From Sitta carolinensis (taxonomy: Eukaryota > Chordata > Aves > Passeriformes > Sittidae), in NCBI GenBank assembly GCA_032173965.1, contig CM063284.1, positions 112,380,410 through 112,444,409 on the forward strand: 64,000 nt of DNA, given 5' to 3'. A model generated the notes under the pieces. That model saw only the letters and a program-made list of their open reading frames with translations, was not told the origin of the DNA and did not search any database. Of the stretch, positions 39,280 through 51,708 are shown piece after piece. The stretch's first letter is position 1; the number at the start of each line of letters is the position of its first letter. The translations under genes and the position numbers were made by a program.

Positions 39280-41170
39280 ATTTATTAAAAAATAATCGTG
39301 CCTTGACCAATGCCTCGTTAGAGCTTGGTCCCAATCTTAAATTCAGGTGTATGAAATGTATAGATACTTCTATCCTGTTCTGGAAAAGCTGTTTCACTAT
39401 AAGGTTTGTGTGGGGTTGCAATGGCAGACTAGGGTATTATTGATGGTTTACTAAAGAAATATACAACTTGAATTCTGATTTGTACTTTTAAAGGTCATTT
39501 GCTTGTTTGTTATTGTTAGCTAACTTGATGTAAAGAAAATGTAACTCTGCAGTTAAGCAAAGTATTATTTCTTTATTGTAAGACTGAGAGGTGTGTTGAA
39601 TCAACCTAGATTAAATACAATGCAGTGCATTCACAGCACATACCAAATCACTCAAGTGAATCTAGTTTGCAGTATGCTTTTGAAGTGAAATTCAGTTCAG
39701 TAACTGTCTAGTCCCAAAATATTTAATATCAACTTTCAGCGGAGATAGAAAAGAAACTAGAAATAATACTAAACAAAACCCTCTGATAAATTATGTTGTG
39801 CTGAAAAAGTGTCTTGAAATTTTTCTGGTTTCCTTCCTTACTTCTATACAGTTTTGCCTATTTCTAAATCTTCTATGCTAGCATGCATTTTTTTTTTTTT
39901 TTTCACATAAAAAAGTAATGCTGAACTTCAGTGTGAAATGTTTATAGATTTCTGTCAGACAGCACTGGCAAACTCACAGAAGACCCTGGATCAAGTGCTT
40001 TCAGGACTTGAGTCTGACTTTGCTTGAGTGAAACCCAAAAAGTATGTTTTATTGACTCTTTTTTATAGTTACTTTTTTATTGGTACTTATGTGCATTCTG
40101 GGCTAAGAAAGACAACAAGGACAGAAATATTCTGCAATATAGTTTTCTATTAGGTTTTCTAAAAGTGTAGCTCCAGCTTAGAATGTGTTCAGATGCCAGT
40201 ATTTACAGCAACTACTGACATATAATGAGCTACAATTTTTTTACGAATTTTATTTTTTATTCTCAGTTTTTCACTGAGAATATTACTTCTTTTGAAATTT
40301 AATCCATGTGTTGTCCTTTATTCCATTCATGGTTGATGTAACACTAGCCAGTTCAAGACAGTTTAGTGAAAGGTTGCTATTTTTCAATGTCATCTTAGCA
40401 CAAGTGTGTTCTATTTTATTTGAGCATGTATAACAAAAAATACCAGAATATGTTGACTACAGTGTACAAGTCAAGTTCCTGTTCTTAATGCCATGTTCAA
40501 CACAAGCTGGAGGTGGAAACAAGATGAACCGGAAAAGCACAACTCCCAGTGGAGCCATAACTGAGTGTTTCCTTCACCAGATTTCCACTATAACAGTTTT
40601 CCAAAACTTCCCTGTGGTAGCTCCTTTATTTTCCTTTCCGTAAATGAAGTAAGGAAGAAAAAAAATATATCTGCCTATATTTCATCCTTTCTGTTACTGC
40701 TACATTCCTGATGATGCATTCAAATCTGACACTGGCAATCTATCCTGAAATAAGTATAGTTAAATGTAACATACATGCAGACTTATGCTATGCAATAGAT
40801 ATATAGGTAATTAAATGAGTATAAAATCTAGACCACATGTAGAGGACATTTAGAAATCTATGAAATTGATATAGTTGAATCTGAATATATGGTATATGTG
40901 CTAATAAATTATTTTACCTCTCCCTATATGTAGTAATTCTAAATGATCTGTGGTTATAAAGTCAACAGACAGACTAGGAAAAAAAAATTTAAAAGTCTTT
41001 TTTGTAAATGTCCATATCTGAGACAGAGAGTAGCCTACAGTTTTTACTGCACAAATTTTTAGATGAGCAATAAAAGGAAAAAAGATGCTTTTAATAAATG
41101 TAGGTTAGGGATTATGATTTTTAAACCATTGCTCTGAGATCAACAGTGGCTATTTTTGTATTAGCTTCTG

Positions 41171-41222
41171 GTGGTTTTGGTTTTTGGTTTGGTGTTTTTT
41201 TTTGTTTGTTTTTTTTTTTTTT
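41171..41222 (+). repeat. T-rich tract with GGTTTT units
   Basis: GTGGTTTTGGTTTTTGG-type units run into a T stretch ending about 530 bases before coding exon 3. It is the same class of low-complexity sequence as at 11.7 kb. Confidence 0.85.
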
Positions 41223-41756
41223 AATTTGGATCATTACTATGCTTTGAAGTGAATTCATGCAACATGTGCACTTGTAAGGCTTTGGCTAACATCAGTAAGT
41301 GGTATTGGCATGCACAAGTTGTTTTCCTTTCAGATGAAACTGAACTGGGAAATGCACTGCAGGAGTGCAGTGTATGTACTTCGACATGTAGTGATCAACA
41401 TGTGTGTGAGACCAATTTAGGACTACTCAAGGCCTTAACCTCTGAAATGTGTGTGTTGTGCCATAATTGTCCAACTCCAAAGTTCTGGGTTTTATGCATT
41501 GCAGTACTTGCTAGTATGGTGTGAATTGAACAAATTATTTTTTGGGGGGTTATTTTTTTATCTCTTCTTTTTCTCCAGATTTTGTCTTTTTCCTGTTGAG
41601 CATAGTTTTCATGGGATTTTCAGTTCAGGAACTCAGAACTTCATTAAAACAACAAAAATCAATGTTGAGAAAACTTCTTGAAGTTTGAATATAGTTGTTC
41701 TGGCAGAAGACATTAAATCTAGCAAAACTTGATTTGACTTGATTTATTTTTTCCAG

Positions 41757-41813
41757 GAAAGAACAGTAACAATTAGAAGACAGACTGTAGGAGGATTTGG
41801 ATTAAGTATAAAG
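41757..41813 (+). CDS. SNTG1: SNTG1 coding exon 3 (residues 55-73), start of PDZ domain
   Basis: The nineteen codons read ERTVTIRRQTVGGFGLSIK. They form the first beta strand of the PDZ domain and its carboxylate-binding loop, here GGFGLSI, the syntrophin version of the GLGF motif. PDZ domains of this family bind C-terminal peptides of membrane proteins such as channels and kinases. The acceptor is a pyrimidine-rich TTATTTTTTCCAG (AG 41755-41756) and the donor is GTAAGA at 41814. The exon is 57 bases and phase 0 at both ends. It joins in frame to the exon before and the exon after. Loss of this exon alone would keep frame but destroy the peptide-binding loop. Confidence 0.97.
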
Positions 41814-44234
41814 GTAAGATTATTATTTTTGTCCCTTTATTGCATATTAACACAAAGCATGTGTTTGTATATAATTGATGTTAATGAGTGCAAACTATTT
41901 TAGAGGACTAGAAAAAAGACAGGAAACATATTCTTGTATGTTGGATACTGTTACAGCAGGCAACCAGAACTATGCTGCCCTGTGGAATGGAAGGCAATAA
42001 TTCCCTTAAAATTCAAGCTGACCAACTGTAATGAGGTTTGATGTAAGAGTTGAGAAGTGTATAGACTGTACTTGTGTTCAGCTTCTCTCTAATTTAAATA
42101 GTTATTAATGAATGCTAAATTACAGTGGCAGGCACATGGAACAGCCAAGAAGTTCATCATCAATTCTGCTACAAAGAATATCACATTAATCCACTGCAAT
42201 TCATTAATGGAACAGAAAGTGTGATTGTGTGTTCGTATTGTTTATTTTTCTGTAGACCAAGCCCAGACAGCAATTTAACATGTTACCATGTTTTTTTCTT
42301 TTGTCAGTAAGATTTAAGAACATATGCAAGTGTAGGTGATCCTTTTTAGGAGAGGGAGGAAGGGTTAATAATTTTTGTCATTGTAGTCTATGATTTTGAA
42401 AACCTTACCTTAGCTTTGAATCTGAGTGTAGACAACACAAGATTAATTTTATCTTCTGAACACAGCAGTTCTAAGTCTCAAGATAGCAATGAAAAAAAAT
42501 GAAGTGTACTTCACATGAATGCAAAGAGGCCTAAAATATGCATATAAAGTGAAAGTATAGATTTTCCTATCAACATCTGCTAGTACTGACCTCAGAAGTG
42601 ACTCATAAGAAGGATTAACGTGCATTTGTGTTGTCATTTTTAAGAATATGACTGAATAGAAATACTAATTTTTTAAAATGTCTTAGTGTGCTTGCTGTTA
42701 TCTTGTTGACTAGTGAAGACCTCTGTTCAAGGAAAACTAATTGCTATTTTGTTACCAAAGTTTCTCAGCAGTTTGGTCAACAACGCTTAAGCTTTTTTTT
42801 TCTCCAGTATCATTATAGGCTACAGTACTCTGAATAATGATGAAGTAATGAATGTCAGTGTAAAATCAAGTATATGGGTAAATGAGGTTTTATTTAGATG
42901 CTGCTAAGAAATAACTGGTTACAGTAAGAACTTTAGATGATTGGAGAGCACATCTCAAGAGTCCGTAAACTCAATTTTTACATATATTTTACAACAAGTT
43001 ATCGTTTAGGATTAAGATCACTGACAATCTCAAGAATCATATTATTTATTTACTATGTACATTGCATAAAATAAAATAAAATTTAGAAATATAAATGAAA
43101 TAGTGAATGTGCAATGGTCTTTCTTAAATCAGTAGAGTTAAGTTATTCTTAACTTTTTAGAATAAGATATTTATTTTCTAGGATTATTTTGCATCATAGT
43201 ATTTTGACCAAAATTAGCCAAAATATTGGAAAGATAAAGATACATAAAGTCAGGTGTGAATAGACAATTTTTAATTTTTTTAAATAACTAGCAATCGGGT
43301 GATGAAATCCATTCAAAATAGTCATTAAAGAGCAAAGAATTCTCTTTTAAAAAAGGAAACTCAAACTTGCTTGGATGGCATAGATTAGATAATGAAAATG
43401 ACAAGCTGAATTCTGTGGATGGTCTGTCAGTGTGTTTCAGGTAGCATGATTTATTCTTTAAAATTATTTATTTTTTTAAAAAATCAGTGTGTGTGACCTT
43501 TTTTTCCAGGTCCCTTTATTAGTAGTTCTACATTCTCACAAAGATGGATGAGCAGTTGGATAGCCAACACAATCTGAAAAAACAATTAATATAATCTATT
43601 ATTATAACTTTAAACTAGTGTGAGAAACAACTTAGAATGGCAACTTACAGTAATTCTTCCTTTTTCAGTGTAGTAGGCAAACTTTATGAAGACTCACTGA
43701 AATGGACTTTTTATTTATGGCATGAATTGACATGTCAGTTCCAAATACCCTGAAAACTGCCACTTTTCTGTTTAAAATGTGTCATTCAATCATGGTTTGC
43801 TTCTTGCAGATGAATAAATGTTTGCTGCTATGTTTTTGTTTTGTTTTGTAAGATTCCTGAACTTTAATAAAGAACTTATATTTGTTATTAATTTCAAATA
43901 GAAATATGATTATTTTGAAATTGTGTGAGAAAGTGGAGGTCTACAAGTCACTGTGTAGGAGTGAGAAGGACTTACGCCTCTCCTCCTTGTGTCAGTATCT
44001 TCCATAGCTCCTCAAACTACAGTAGTTTCTGTTGTCTTACTCCTCCCAGACTAATTAAAGATAGGGATTATTTGAGGACTTGCTTTCTGGCCGTGGTGTA
44101 TGTCAGAGGCTGCTGTTTATCTGAGGTGTTAATTGCAGCAGTACAGTGATTAGTTACACTCACTTTAGAATACTTGCTTGGGCTTTGTTATGAGCTTGCC
44201 TAATTTTGGCAATCAGGTCTGGGGCATTATCACG

Positions 44235-44264
44235 TTTTGGTTTTTTGTTGGTTTTTTTTTTTTT
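44235..44264 (+). repeat. T-rich tract with GGTTTT units
   Basis: A short run of GTTTTGGTTTTTTG then T. It is the same class as the other T/G-rich tracts in this window. Confidence 0.75.
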
Positions 44265-45248
44265 CTGCTAACTTAAAACATCCATTTACTGTCAGAAATC
44301 TCATGGGAAAAAGTCACCTTTCAACTTTCTATTGAATATATTTTGAAAAAGTCTTATCCCACTGCAAGTATTTTGAACCCTTGGAATTATTCTTTTTCCA
44401 AAGAGCAGAGGACAAATTGTTAATGATTTTAAAATTAAGCTTTCTTTTTTTTTAATTGTCTATGAGGGAAACTCTTCTCTTATAACCTGTGTATTTCAAC
44501 TATTTTTGTAACCATCAGAGATTCAGCTAACTGCTTAAAAAACCCCTGATTGTAAGGTTGACTTTTGTCCAAGACCTAAACTTCAGCCCTTAAAAAACAG
44601 ATTATAATCCAGTCTTTTAGGGTTTGAAAACCTAGTGTTTGGCTGCACACCTTAGCTGAAGTTAGTGGTGAAATTGTGATTGATTTTGAAGCAGACCTGC
44701 TCTGGTTTACACTCTTCTGAAGGACTTATTTTCTCTTTTCTGAAGCCTCCTGTTAAATGTTTGTGTGTGAAGGAATAGCCATGGACGTGCAAGTAAAATT
44801 TGGAAAGTGTAGAATTTCAGTCATCACTCCTCTGACAAAAGTGTATGATTTCTGGTCAGTTATTGATTTCTGAAAGAACATCCTGTTTTTCAATAACTGG
44901 AGTGTAGTGTTCCTGAAGAAATACGCAACAAAATTAATAGTTCATTATACAAATTGAGATTTTTGGTTACAGTCTGACTTCTGGCTAACAGGACTCAGTA
45001 CACTGCTATTACCCTGCCTCTGTTTTGCTCATTGTTTTAAAATGGTGAACAGCATCACAGATCTTCTGAGATTCAGTTTGACTTTCCAATTTAAGTCAAC
45101 CAAAAAATTCAGATTCCATAGACCTCAAAGCTATTTTTGCTAGAGGAAATGCTTCCTTTTAGTATGAAGTCATAGTCCCCTACATTGTCTGAGATGATGG
45201 CAAATTCCAACAATTTGGAATTTGTCTGATCTTTTATAAACTCTTAAA

Positions 45249-45251
<3 letters not shown>

Positions 45252-45289
<38 letters not shown>
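45252..45289 (+). repeat. Poly-T run, 38 bases
   Basis: Thirty-eight uninterrupted T are followed by AAATGAAAAAATAA. It is the longest T run in the window and lies about 750 bases left of the antisense LTR-like element, so it is not directly attached to it. Confidence 0.95.
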
Positions 45290-45293
<4 letters not shown>

Positions 45294-46121
45294 GAAAAAA
45301 TAATTTCCTTGTTATACTTAGAACCAAAAGCCCACAGCCTTTGTCAATAAAAAGGTTCAGCTTTCAGTTGCCCTATTTTTTCATATGTCAGAAACTTCTG
45401 GAAAAAAATCCTTGCACATAAAAGCTTGGATAAGAAAAAATCTTTAGGAGTGTTATCATGTGATGCTTTGAAAGGAGGTGTGGGTGACCTCTCACCAGTA
45501 GTGGCCAACATCCAGGACAGTGACCTTCAAACAGCTGCCAGTGATTACAGCTTACTCTGCCTCTTCTAGCAAGACCACCTCTGCAGGTGGGCAGCTGCTG
45601 TTATTCCAGGCTTATCCCTGCTTAAGGAAAAATGACGAAGAAAATTTGTTTGACAAAGATCATTGTTAGAATCTGGTAGAGATTTGAGCCACTAAGTCTT
45701 CAACACCATTGTTTAATGTATTTTTGTCCATCCTAAGGTCTGAGGTTATAACTACATGTCCGTATTTGAGGAAGAGAAAATTTAAAGCAGTGGAAAAGTT
45801 GCCCCTTTCCTAGAGGTTTCTTCAGAAGAGTAGTCCCTGAGAGTGTAAAACCAGATTTTAGACATGCATACACTTTTTCCTCTACAGGACAGAGATTCAA
45901 GTGTGGAGAATGCAGGATGAAAGGCTGCAGTGTCAACCTGAAGTACTAATCAATAATATGTTGGCAGAATATATATATAGTTTGCTACAAATTGTTAACA
46001 GTGACTGAGTATAACTTGCTGGTCAACTATTTTCTGTTTCTGGTTGTAGTGGTTTTGGTTCACCAATTTGAAATTTCCCAATCAAAAGCAAAGCAGGCTT
46101 AAACTTGAAAGTAATAAAAAC

Positions 46122-46127
46122 TTTATT
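46122..46127 (-). promoter_or_regulatory. AATAAA polyadenylation signal of the antisense LTR
   Basis: The plus strand reads ACTTTATTAAC, which is GTTAATAAAGT on the minus strand. It sits about 80 bases inside the element's 3' end, where an R/U5 border would be expected, and gives the element its orientation. Confidence 0.55.
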
Positions 46128-46929
46128 AACAAACACTAAAAGAAAAAAAGAACAAGAATCAGAATGAAACCTTCAAAACACTTCTCCTCCCCCCACCAAC
46201 TATTCACTTTCTCACTGACAATATAAAAAGACAAAACGGGATTTTTAGTCAGTTACTACCCTTAGAATAATAGTTTCCCAATTCACCAAGGGAGAGGAGT
46301 CTGTCTTGTATATCATAGAGATTTTTCACAAGATACTGATTCACTTGCTCTCACACTTCACGAATGGCCCGTCCGAGGGAAGAAAATTTGCCATTGTGAG
46401 GCCCATCCATGAGGCAGCCTTCCACAGCCGCTCATGGGCCATATCAGCTTATTAAGGTACAGTTTAAGGATGCCTTTCTAGTATAAAACAAAAGTTCTCT
46501 TCATCTATCTCATCTTCATCTCAAGAAACAGAATTCATCTTCTCTCACTGTGCAGAGGACATCATCTCTCTCTCTTGATCTTCCTCTGTTCAAATTTCTC
46601 TATTAGATCACAATTACATCAGCCCACAACTATGACTAGAGCTTCTCATCCCCTAAAAGCATTTCATATGCTACAGGGGTATTTAGTCCATTCTCTATGG
46701 CCTTACAAGAGAAGTCCAGCCTAACTATGCAACTCCTTCAATCTTCGTTCCAACCTAGGATTCTCTCTGTCTCTCATGATATTAGGTCTCACACTGTATT
46801 TTCACATCTCATTCAGATTCTTCTTTGTCTCACTTGAGTAAAATTCATGTTTTGGAAGTTTCATCCGGTCAAGACAGCGTTGAAAATTTCTCCCAGGATC
46901 TCTGCCATGCTGTAGAGCAGTTCACGGTG

Positions 46930-47282
46930 TCATATTTCGGAGCCGTGCTGGGGGTTGGGCCTCAGGGGGCCTGAGCCAAGTTCAGTTCTGGCTGTGCCGA
47001 GAGGGCGCCGGCTAGGATCTTTCCAGCCCCGTCAGGGACTCAGCTGTGACACGCCGAGGGCCGATTGCCTCCCTGCCTCCCTCTCTCCCTGGCCAGCAGC
47101 CACATCCCACATGGGCCTGGGCCGGGCCATCCGGCTGGGCAGATCTTGGCTGAGATCCTTGGCTGAGGGCCCCGGCCTCTCCTCTCCTTCCCCAAGAGCC
47201 CCTGGCCACCGGCAGGGGCAGGGAAAGGCCTGGCCTGGCCTGGCCGCGCGAATGGACCCGGAAGAGTTGTTACCTCTTCCAC
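46930..47282 (-). promoter_or_regulatory. CpG- and GC-rich U3-like part of the antisense LTR
   Basis: This is the most GC-rich stretch of the window. It has clusters of CpG (GAGGGCGCCGG, CACGCCGAGGG, GGCCGCGCG) and a short tandem of GGCCT units near 47230. Open frames of 65-113 codons on both strands come from the lack of AT-rich stops and match nothing I recognise. In an LTR this position would be U3, which carries promoter and enhancer sites. Promoter activity is not shown. Confidence 0.4.
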
Positions 47283-49276
47283 GCCTTTTTGGTTAAAAGG
47301 GCCAATTTCTGGGATCTCACCTCAAAATGTATGTTCACAAAGGCGTACCTATCCTTTTCATTGGTTTAATCATGTGTCAATATTAAAAAAATTGGCCAAT
47401 CTGGGCCAAAGCAGAACACCAGGTTTGATTTTTTGTTTCTTAGAATAGCAGGCACTACATCCTTTTACTAAGCCTTCATACAGGTCACACTCAGATGCAA
47501 TGCTAGGAGATAATTGTCTTCAGTAGGACACTACTGAAAGCCTCCTCAGATCTGTAGTGTAAATGGATTTAGGTGGAGTCAGTACAATGAGAGAGGAATA
47601 ATCACGTTGTGTACATTGTAGGCTGGCTTAGTAATAAAAATTATTTCCTACTTTAATGGAGCCTCCGGTCTAAGGAGGCAGGGAGGCCATTTTAAAACTT
47701 ACACTTCTTTGCTTTAAATATCCTGGATAGTGCAACATGTGTGTAACATTGGAAGCTTAGGAAGAAAGTGACAGTTATTTTTTGGGTTTGTTTGAAAAAT
47801 TTTGAAGAAGTTAGATTTACATATGACTAGAAAATTTGGAGGGTATAGGCTAAAACATACATTTAGTGAGCTTGAACTCATTATCTGCAGTGAAGCCAAC
47901 TTTTACTGTTGCAAACTGCTGAAATACATTCAATAAACTATAATGCTACAATTTAATTAGTTTGAATACCTTGCTCAGCCTAACTGAAATGATCGTAGAC
48001 TCTGGTTTTTAGGGAGTCAATATTCACTCGGTCCGTTCTAGAAATACCAATATGTTCCGTGCTTGTCAACACTGATCTCATGCAATGCCAGTAGAACTTT
48101 ACCTGTAGACATATAAGTGTCATAATATTACTGAGATCCCTATTAACTCAGTGTTTTTTAGGGCCATTTGCATTGACAGCCACTAGCAAAAGGAACATTT
48201 ATCCTATTTAACATTCTGTGGTTTCACAGGAAATTAATCTTTATTCCATGACAGAAAGAGATGTTGAGCGCAGAAATCTGTTCAAACACTTCGATATTGC
48301 ATGAGGAAGGGATGTGCACTGTTCCTTAGGGATTGACCTATGTCAGTCCTTTTCACAACTTGATGCTGGGTGCCTGGACCTAAAAAGCCGTCATTTCCAA
48401 AGTGAAATCTGTCTGAAAAGCAGAGTAAGCAAACCCTTAACCAGGATTCCTAGGCAAAGCAACAATGTGGCACACATTGGTTTCTGGTGACCTGAATTTG
48501 TACAGCTTGCATTTGAGTGTAAGCTTTGATGCTCTTGGCGGAGGAAAACGTATTTATGTCTCTCTGTATATTTGCCTTTACCTTCCTTTGAATTTCCTTT
48601 TCATTTAAGATTTATTTTTATTACTTTGTACTTAAGCACCATAAATGTTTCCAGTCTCAACAAGATAAATTGAATGAAGCAACAGCATTGAATTGTTGTT
48701 GACTGTTGAAACTATCATCTGGTTTTCCTTTATTTCTCTCTGTTTATTGAACACCGACTGTTCCATTCCTTAATATTTCTTTTTCTGTTCCTTGTTACTA
48801 ACGCCCCTACTTTCCTCAGTCTTTGTGCTTGTGTGACAGACAGAAACAAATAAAGGCTGCTTTTGAGATGAAAAGTGCAAACCTTCTTTCTTGTGCTTTT
48901 GTTTACCTCCTTTTTGCCAGCATGAAAACTAAATGGTCACAGTGTGGTTGCCATTGTAGTTGGATGTCCATTCTCCTTCTACGGGACACATTTCCTACAT
49001 TAGGCTCTTCAGAATTTACAGAAACTTATGTCCTTTTTCCTCAAGTCTGGTAGAGTTCTGAATTCACCTTCTGAGCTAATGATGGCAACTGAGAACTTTA
49101 TGTGAGACAATAAGGAATTAATCACAACCAAGTATTTGTTAAATCAAGAGGAAGTGCAGAATCAGTTATTTGCTCAGTCTCTCTAAAAGCTGTATTTAGA
49201 GAAATGGTAAAATATAACTTTAAGAAAAAAGATATTTTTAGTGACTGACAAAAACTGTCATTTATTATGTTTTCAG

Positions 49277-49334
49277 GGTGGAGCAGAACATAATATTCCA
49301 GTGGTCATTTCTAAGATTTCCAAAGAACAAAGAG
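49277..49334 (+). CDS. SNTG1: SNTG1 coding exon 4 (residues 74-92 plus first base of codon 93), PDZ domain
   Basis: The codons read GGAEHNIPVVISKISKEQR and continue the PDZ domain through its second and third strands. The acceptor is TATGTTTTCAG (AG 49275-49276) and the donor is GTGGGT at 49335. The exon is 58 bases and ends in phase 1, leaving a G that combines with CG from the next exon to give alanine 93. Residue 84 is isoleucine where, from memory, human SNTG1 has valine, a conservative change. The phase-1 end means that skipping this exon alone would shift the frame, unlike exons 2 and 3. The in-frame join on both sides makes the call strong. Confidence 0.97.
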
Positions 49335-51664
49335 GTGGGTATCTGGTATCAGCTTATTACACTGTACTTTAAAGTTCCCTTTAAAGAAAGATGTGTTCAA
49401 TCTTGAGATTCTTCAATCCTTGTTAAACAAATACTATTGTTGAATCCTTTCTCTCCCATGTTTTTATTATCTACCTCTCTCCTTCATTCTTTTCTGAGAA
49501 AGTACAGAATTGATATTTGGAATAGTTTTTAAAGTCTTAATTTTTTTTTTTTTTTTTTTTTTTTTTTTGGTAAGGATTATTGTAATGCATTATTTTTAAG
49601 ACAAGAAATAAGAAGCTATTGATAGAATGAAAATGTTTAACAAATTTAACAAAAGGCATAATTTAGTGGCTTTGACATCCCTGTAGTTATTTTGTGCAAG
49701 CTGTAGCAGATGAAATGTCTGGCTCTTAAATCGTGCTAACAGGAAAATACCTGACTCTTTAACCTGGTTAGTCAGGTAGTATTGAGACAGGGTACTGCAT
49801 ACAGTCTTGACCATATATATTTTTAGTAATAACAGAACTGGTGCTGAATTTTTGCATTGTTTTTAACTGACAACACTTTGAAATTATTGAAATGATACAT
49901 GGATAATTGTTAAACAGCTCAAGATTTGCACAATTATGAGGGAGGAAGGTTGTGATCCAGTACTATTGCGGTGTACTTAATAACTTTGTTTGTATGTATT
50001 TGTGTAAGGCCAGAAATGAAAACTTGGAAACATTTCTCTCCATCTGTAATTCAATAATTCCAGAACTCAGCTTCTCCTCAACTAAAATGTGCCAGCATAA
50101 AAAAGAGTCTCATATTCACCCACTCAGATAAAGAGAGGTATGGAAGAATCAGCATATTCAGAGCCAAAAGCCAACCCTGAAAGGTAGATGTGAAAGTTGG
50201 AGCTAGGGAGGAGTAGCATGGAATAAGCCACTAAGGAAGGCAATAAGGTATACCTTAAGAAGTTATACTTGTGGCTACATTCTTTTCAGTATATATGTAA
50301 CTAATATATGAATATGTGGCATATATTACATGCAGTAGCTATTAAAATGCTATTAAGCACTGCAGGAAAAATAAGAAAGATATACTTATGTTTAATTGAG
50401 CACACTGAAGTAAAATTTTATTTCTGTCATTATTTTTTTTTTTGCTCCAGTAGCTGTTGCATTGTTTCTAGACCCAATACTTAGCTTTGATATAATCTTC
50501 ATTACTACTTTCAATAAAAATACTGCTGCATTTTAGAGAGCTAGTTTTGAGGGAAATCTCTTTTGTAAGAGACCGCTGTCTTAAGATGTAGAAAGTGTCA
50601 TGCTGTGTTCCTGCACTAGAGAACTTTGATACAGAAAATGCTGTTTGACCCAAAGCCTGTGCCTCAAAATAAATCAAAATTTCTGTCTTGCGATAATTTA
50701 ACCATTCATTGTTAAATGTAGCTAATAGGACCAGTACTCCAAACACGGGCTTGAGTATCATAATTTATGTCAATATTGATCCCAGTTTTACAGCTCATGT
50801 AAATAAGTAAAGTTTGGATCAAATCTGATACTAGCTTTCTCTAGACAGTATCTTCTGTGATGATATGGAATACCATAGGTAATTATCACATGTAATCTGT
50901 TAATATCCTTTTGTTCTCATGTTGGGGGTTATTAAAGCCTTTATAAACACTTAAATAATCCTTTTTATATTCTTGGTTTACTTATAAGATGTATTAGAAT
51001 GAGATAAGCTGAAATGGAACACAGTGTTTAAAAATCGAATGTGTAGAATTAGAATTTATAAATGTCTTTGTGATGCAGCTTTGTTTTAAAAATCACATTC
51101 AGTTTGGCTGGTGATTTTTTTCCAATACATTAATTTTCTTGCTGTTCAGTATATATAAGAGTTACCCAGCATTAATAGTCTCTGTCACTTATCAGAGTTT
51201 ATCAAAGATGCAGGATCTAAAGAGTCCTTTATCATCGTTAAAATGTAAAAATTAAATTTGTTTTTCATAAGTAACTCTGTAGTCTCCATGTTGCTTTTTT
51301 TCTTTGTAAGAAATGATCTCTCACAGGAAAAAAGACCTAGTTCTGCAGTCATTTTCTATTCAAAAAAATATGCCAAATCTTACCAGAATGGCCTGAAAGG
51401 TGCTAGTGACTGATGGATGAAGTTTCATAGTCATGTGCTTGGGCTTAATAACCTCTTTTATTGTAACAGTTATACGCTAGTATTTTGGGTTTAAAAAAGA
51501 AAATACAAGTAACTTATTTGGAAGTTTTATGTTGGGGTTTTTATCATGTTTTTGTTTGAAATTTAAAAGATTATGCAAAACCATAAAACTAAATAAGAAT
51601 TCATGTACACAAAATGTTGGATGTCTTGTACAAAGTGAGTGAAAAATATGCTTTTTCTTTTCAG
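49335..51664 (+). other. SNTG1: SNTG1 coding intron 4, about 2.3 kb
   Basis: AT-rich intron from GTGGGT to TTTTCAG (51663-51664). It contains a 28-T run at 49541-49568. No other exon or element is recognised. Confidence 0.9.
49541..49568 (+). repeat. Poly-T run, 28 bases
   Basis: Twenty-eight T about 200 bases after the donor of coding exon 4, on the sense strand. U-rich RNA here could bind TIA- or PTB-type proteins, but this is only inference. Confidence 0.95.
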
Positions 51665-51708
51665 CGGAACTTTCAGGTTTGCTCTTTATAGGAGATGCAA
51701 TTCTACAG
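51665..51708 (+). CDS. SNTG1: SNTG1 coding exon 5 (residues 93-107), PDZ domain
   Basis: With the G carried over from the previous exon, the codons read AELSGLLFIGDAILQ, the PDZ segment with the typical helix and GDxIL turn (here GDAIL). The acceptor is TTTTTCTTTTCAG (AG 51663-51664) and the donor is a consensus GTGAGT at 51709. The exon is 44 bases and ends in phase 0. Because exons 4 and 5 are 58 and 44 bases, together 102, joint skipping would keep frame while skipping either alone would not. Confidence 0.97.

Larger units (their letters stand above)
30488..41756 (+). other. SNTG1: SNTG1 coding intron 2, about 11.3 kb
   Basis: The intron runs from GTAAGT (30488) to TTCCAG (41755-41756). 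It contains a sense-oriented LTR-like element at about 30.93-31.64 kb, T/G-rich tracts at 33061-33116 and 41171-41222, and T runs at 38202-38230 and 39260-39279. The rest is AT-rich, with no second gene or exon recognised. A cysteine-rich 91-codon frame at 41249-41524 is judged to be chance. Confidence 0.85.
46044..47399 (-). mobile_element. LTR-like endogenous retroviral element, antisense to SNTG1, about 1.36 kb
   Basis: Read on the minus strand, this segment begins AT-rich, passes through a CpG- and GC-rich part (plus-strand about 46930-47280), then a GA-rich part. It ends with an AATAAA polyadenylation signal (plus-strand TTTATT at about 46122-46127), a short GC-poor tail and ...CCACTACAA. 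This order fits a long avian ERV LTR, with the terminal phrase CCAAAACCACTACA looking familiar from avian LTRs. The 5-mer TCTGG at 46039-46043 is repeated at 47400-47404 directly after the other end, consistent with a 5-bp target-site duplication. The termini are then TTG...CAA, not the usual TG...CA exactly at the edge. No internal gag, pol or env sequence is present, so a solo LTR is the likely state. Confidence 0.65.
41814..49276 (+). other. SNTG1: SNTG1 coding intron 3, about 7.5 kb
   Basis: The intron runs from GTAAGA to TTTTCAG (49275-49276). It contains an antisense LTR-like element (46044-47399), a T/G-rich tract at 44235-44264 and a 38-T run at 45252-45289. Otherwise it is AT-rich with chance open frames only. 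Confidence 0.85.

Noticed and set aside
41249..41524. 91-codon cysteine-rich frame shortly before coding exon 3
   Set aside because: About a dozen cysteines looked interesting, but there is no signal peptide, no regular cysteine spacing of a known family and no splice evidence. It sits next to a T-rich tract in AT-rich intron.
46955..47296. 113-codon Pro/Gly/Arg-rich frame and two minus-strand frames
   Set aside because: They follow from high GC content within the antisense LTR and match nothing I recognise.
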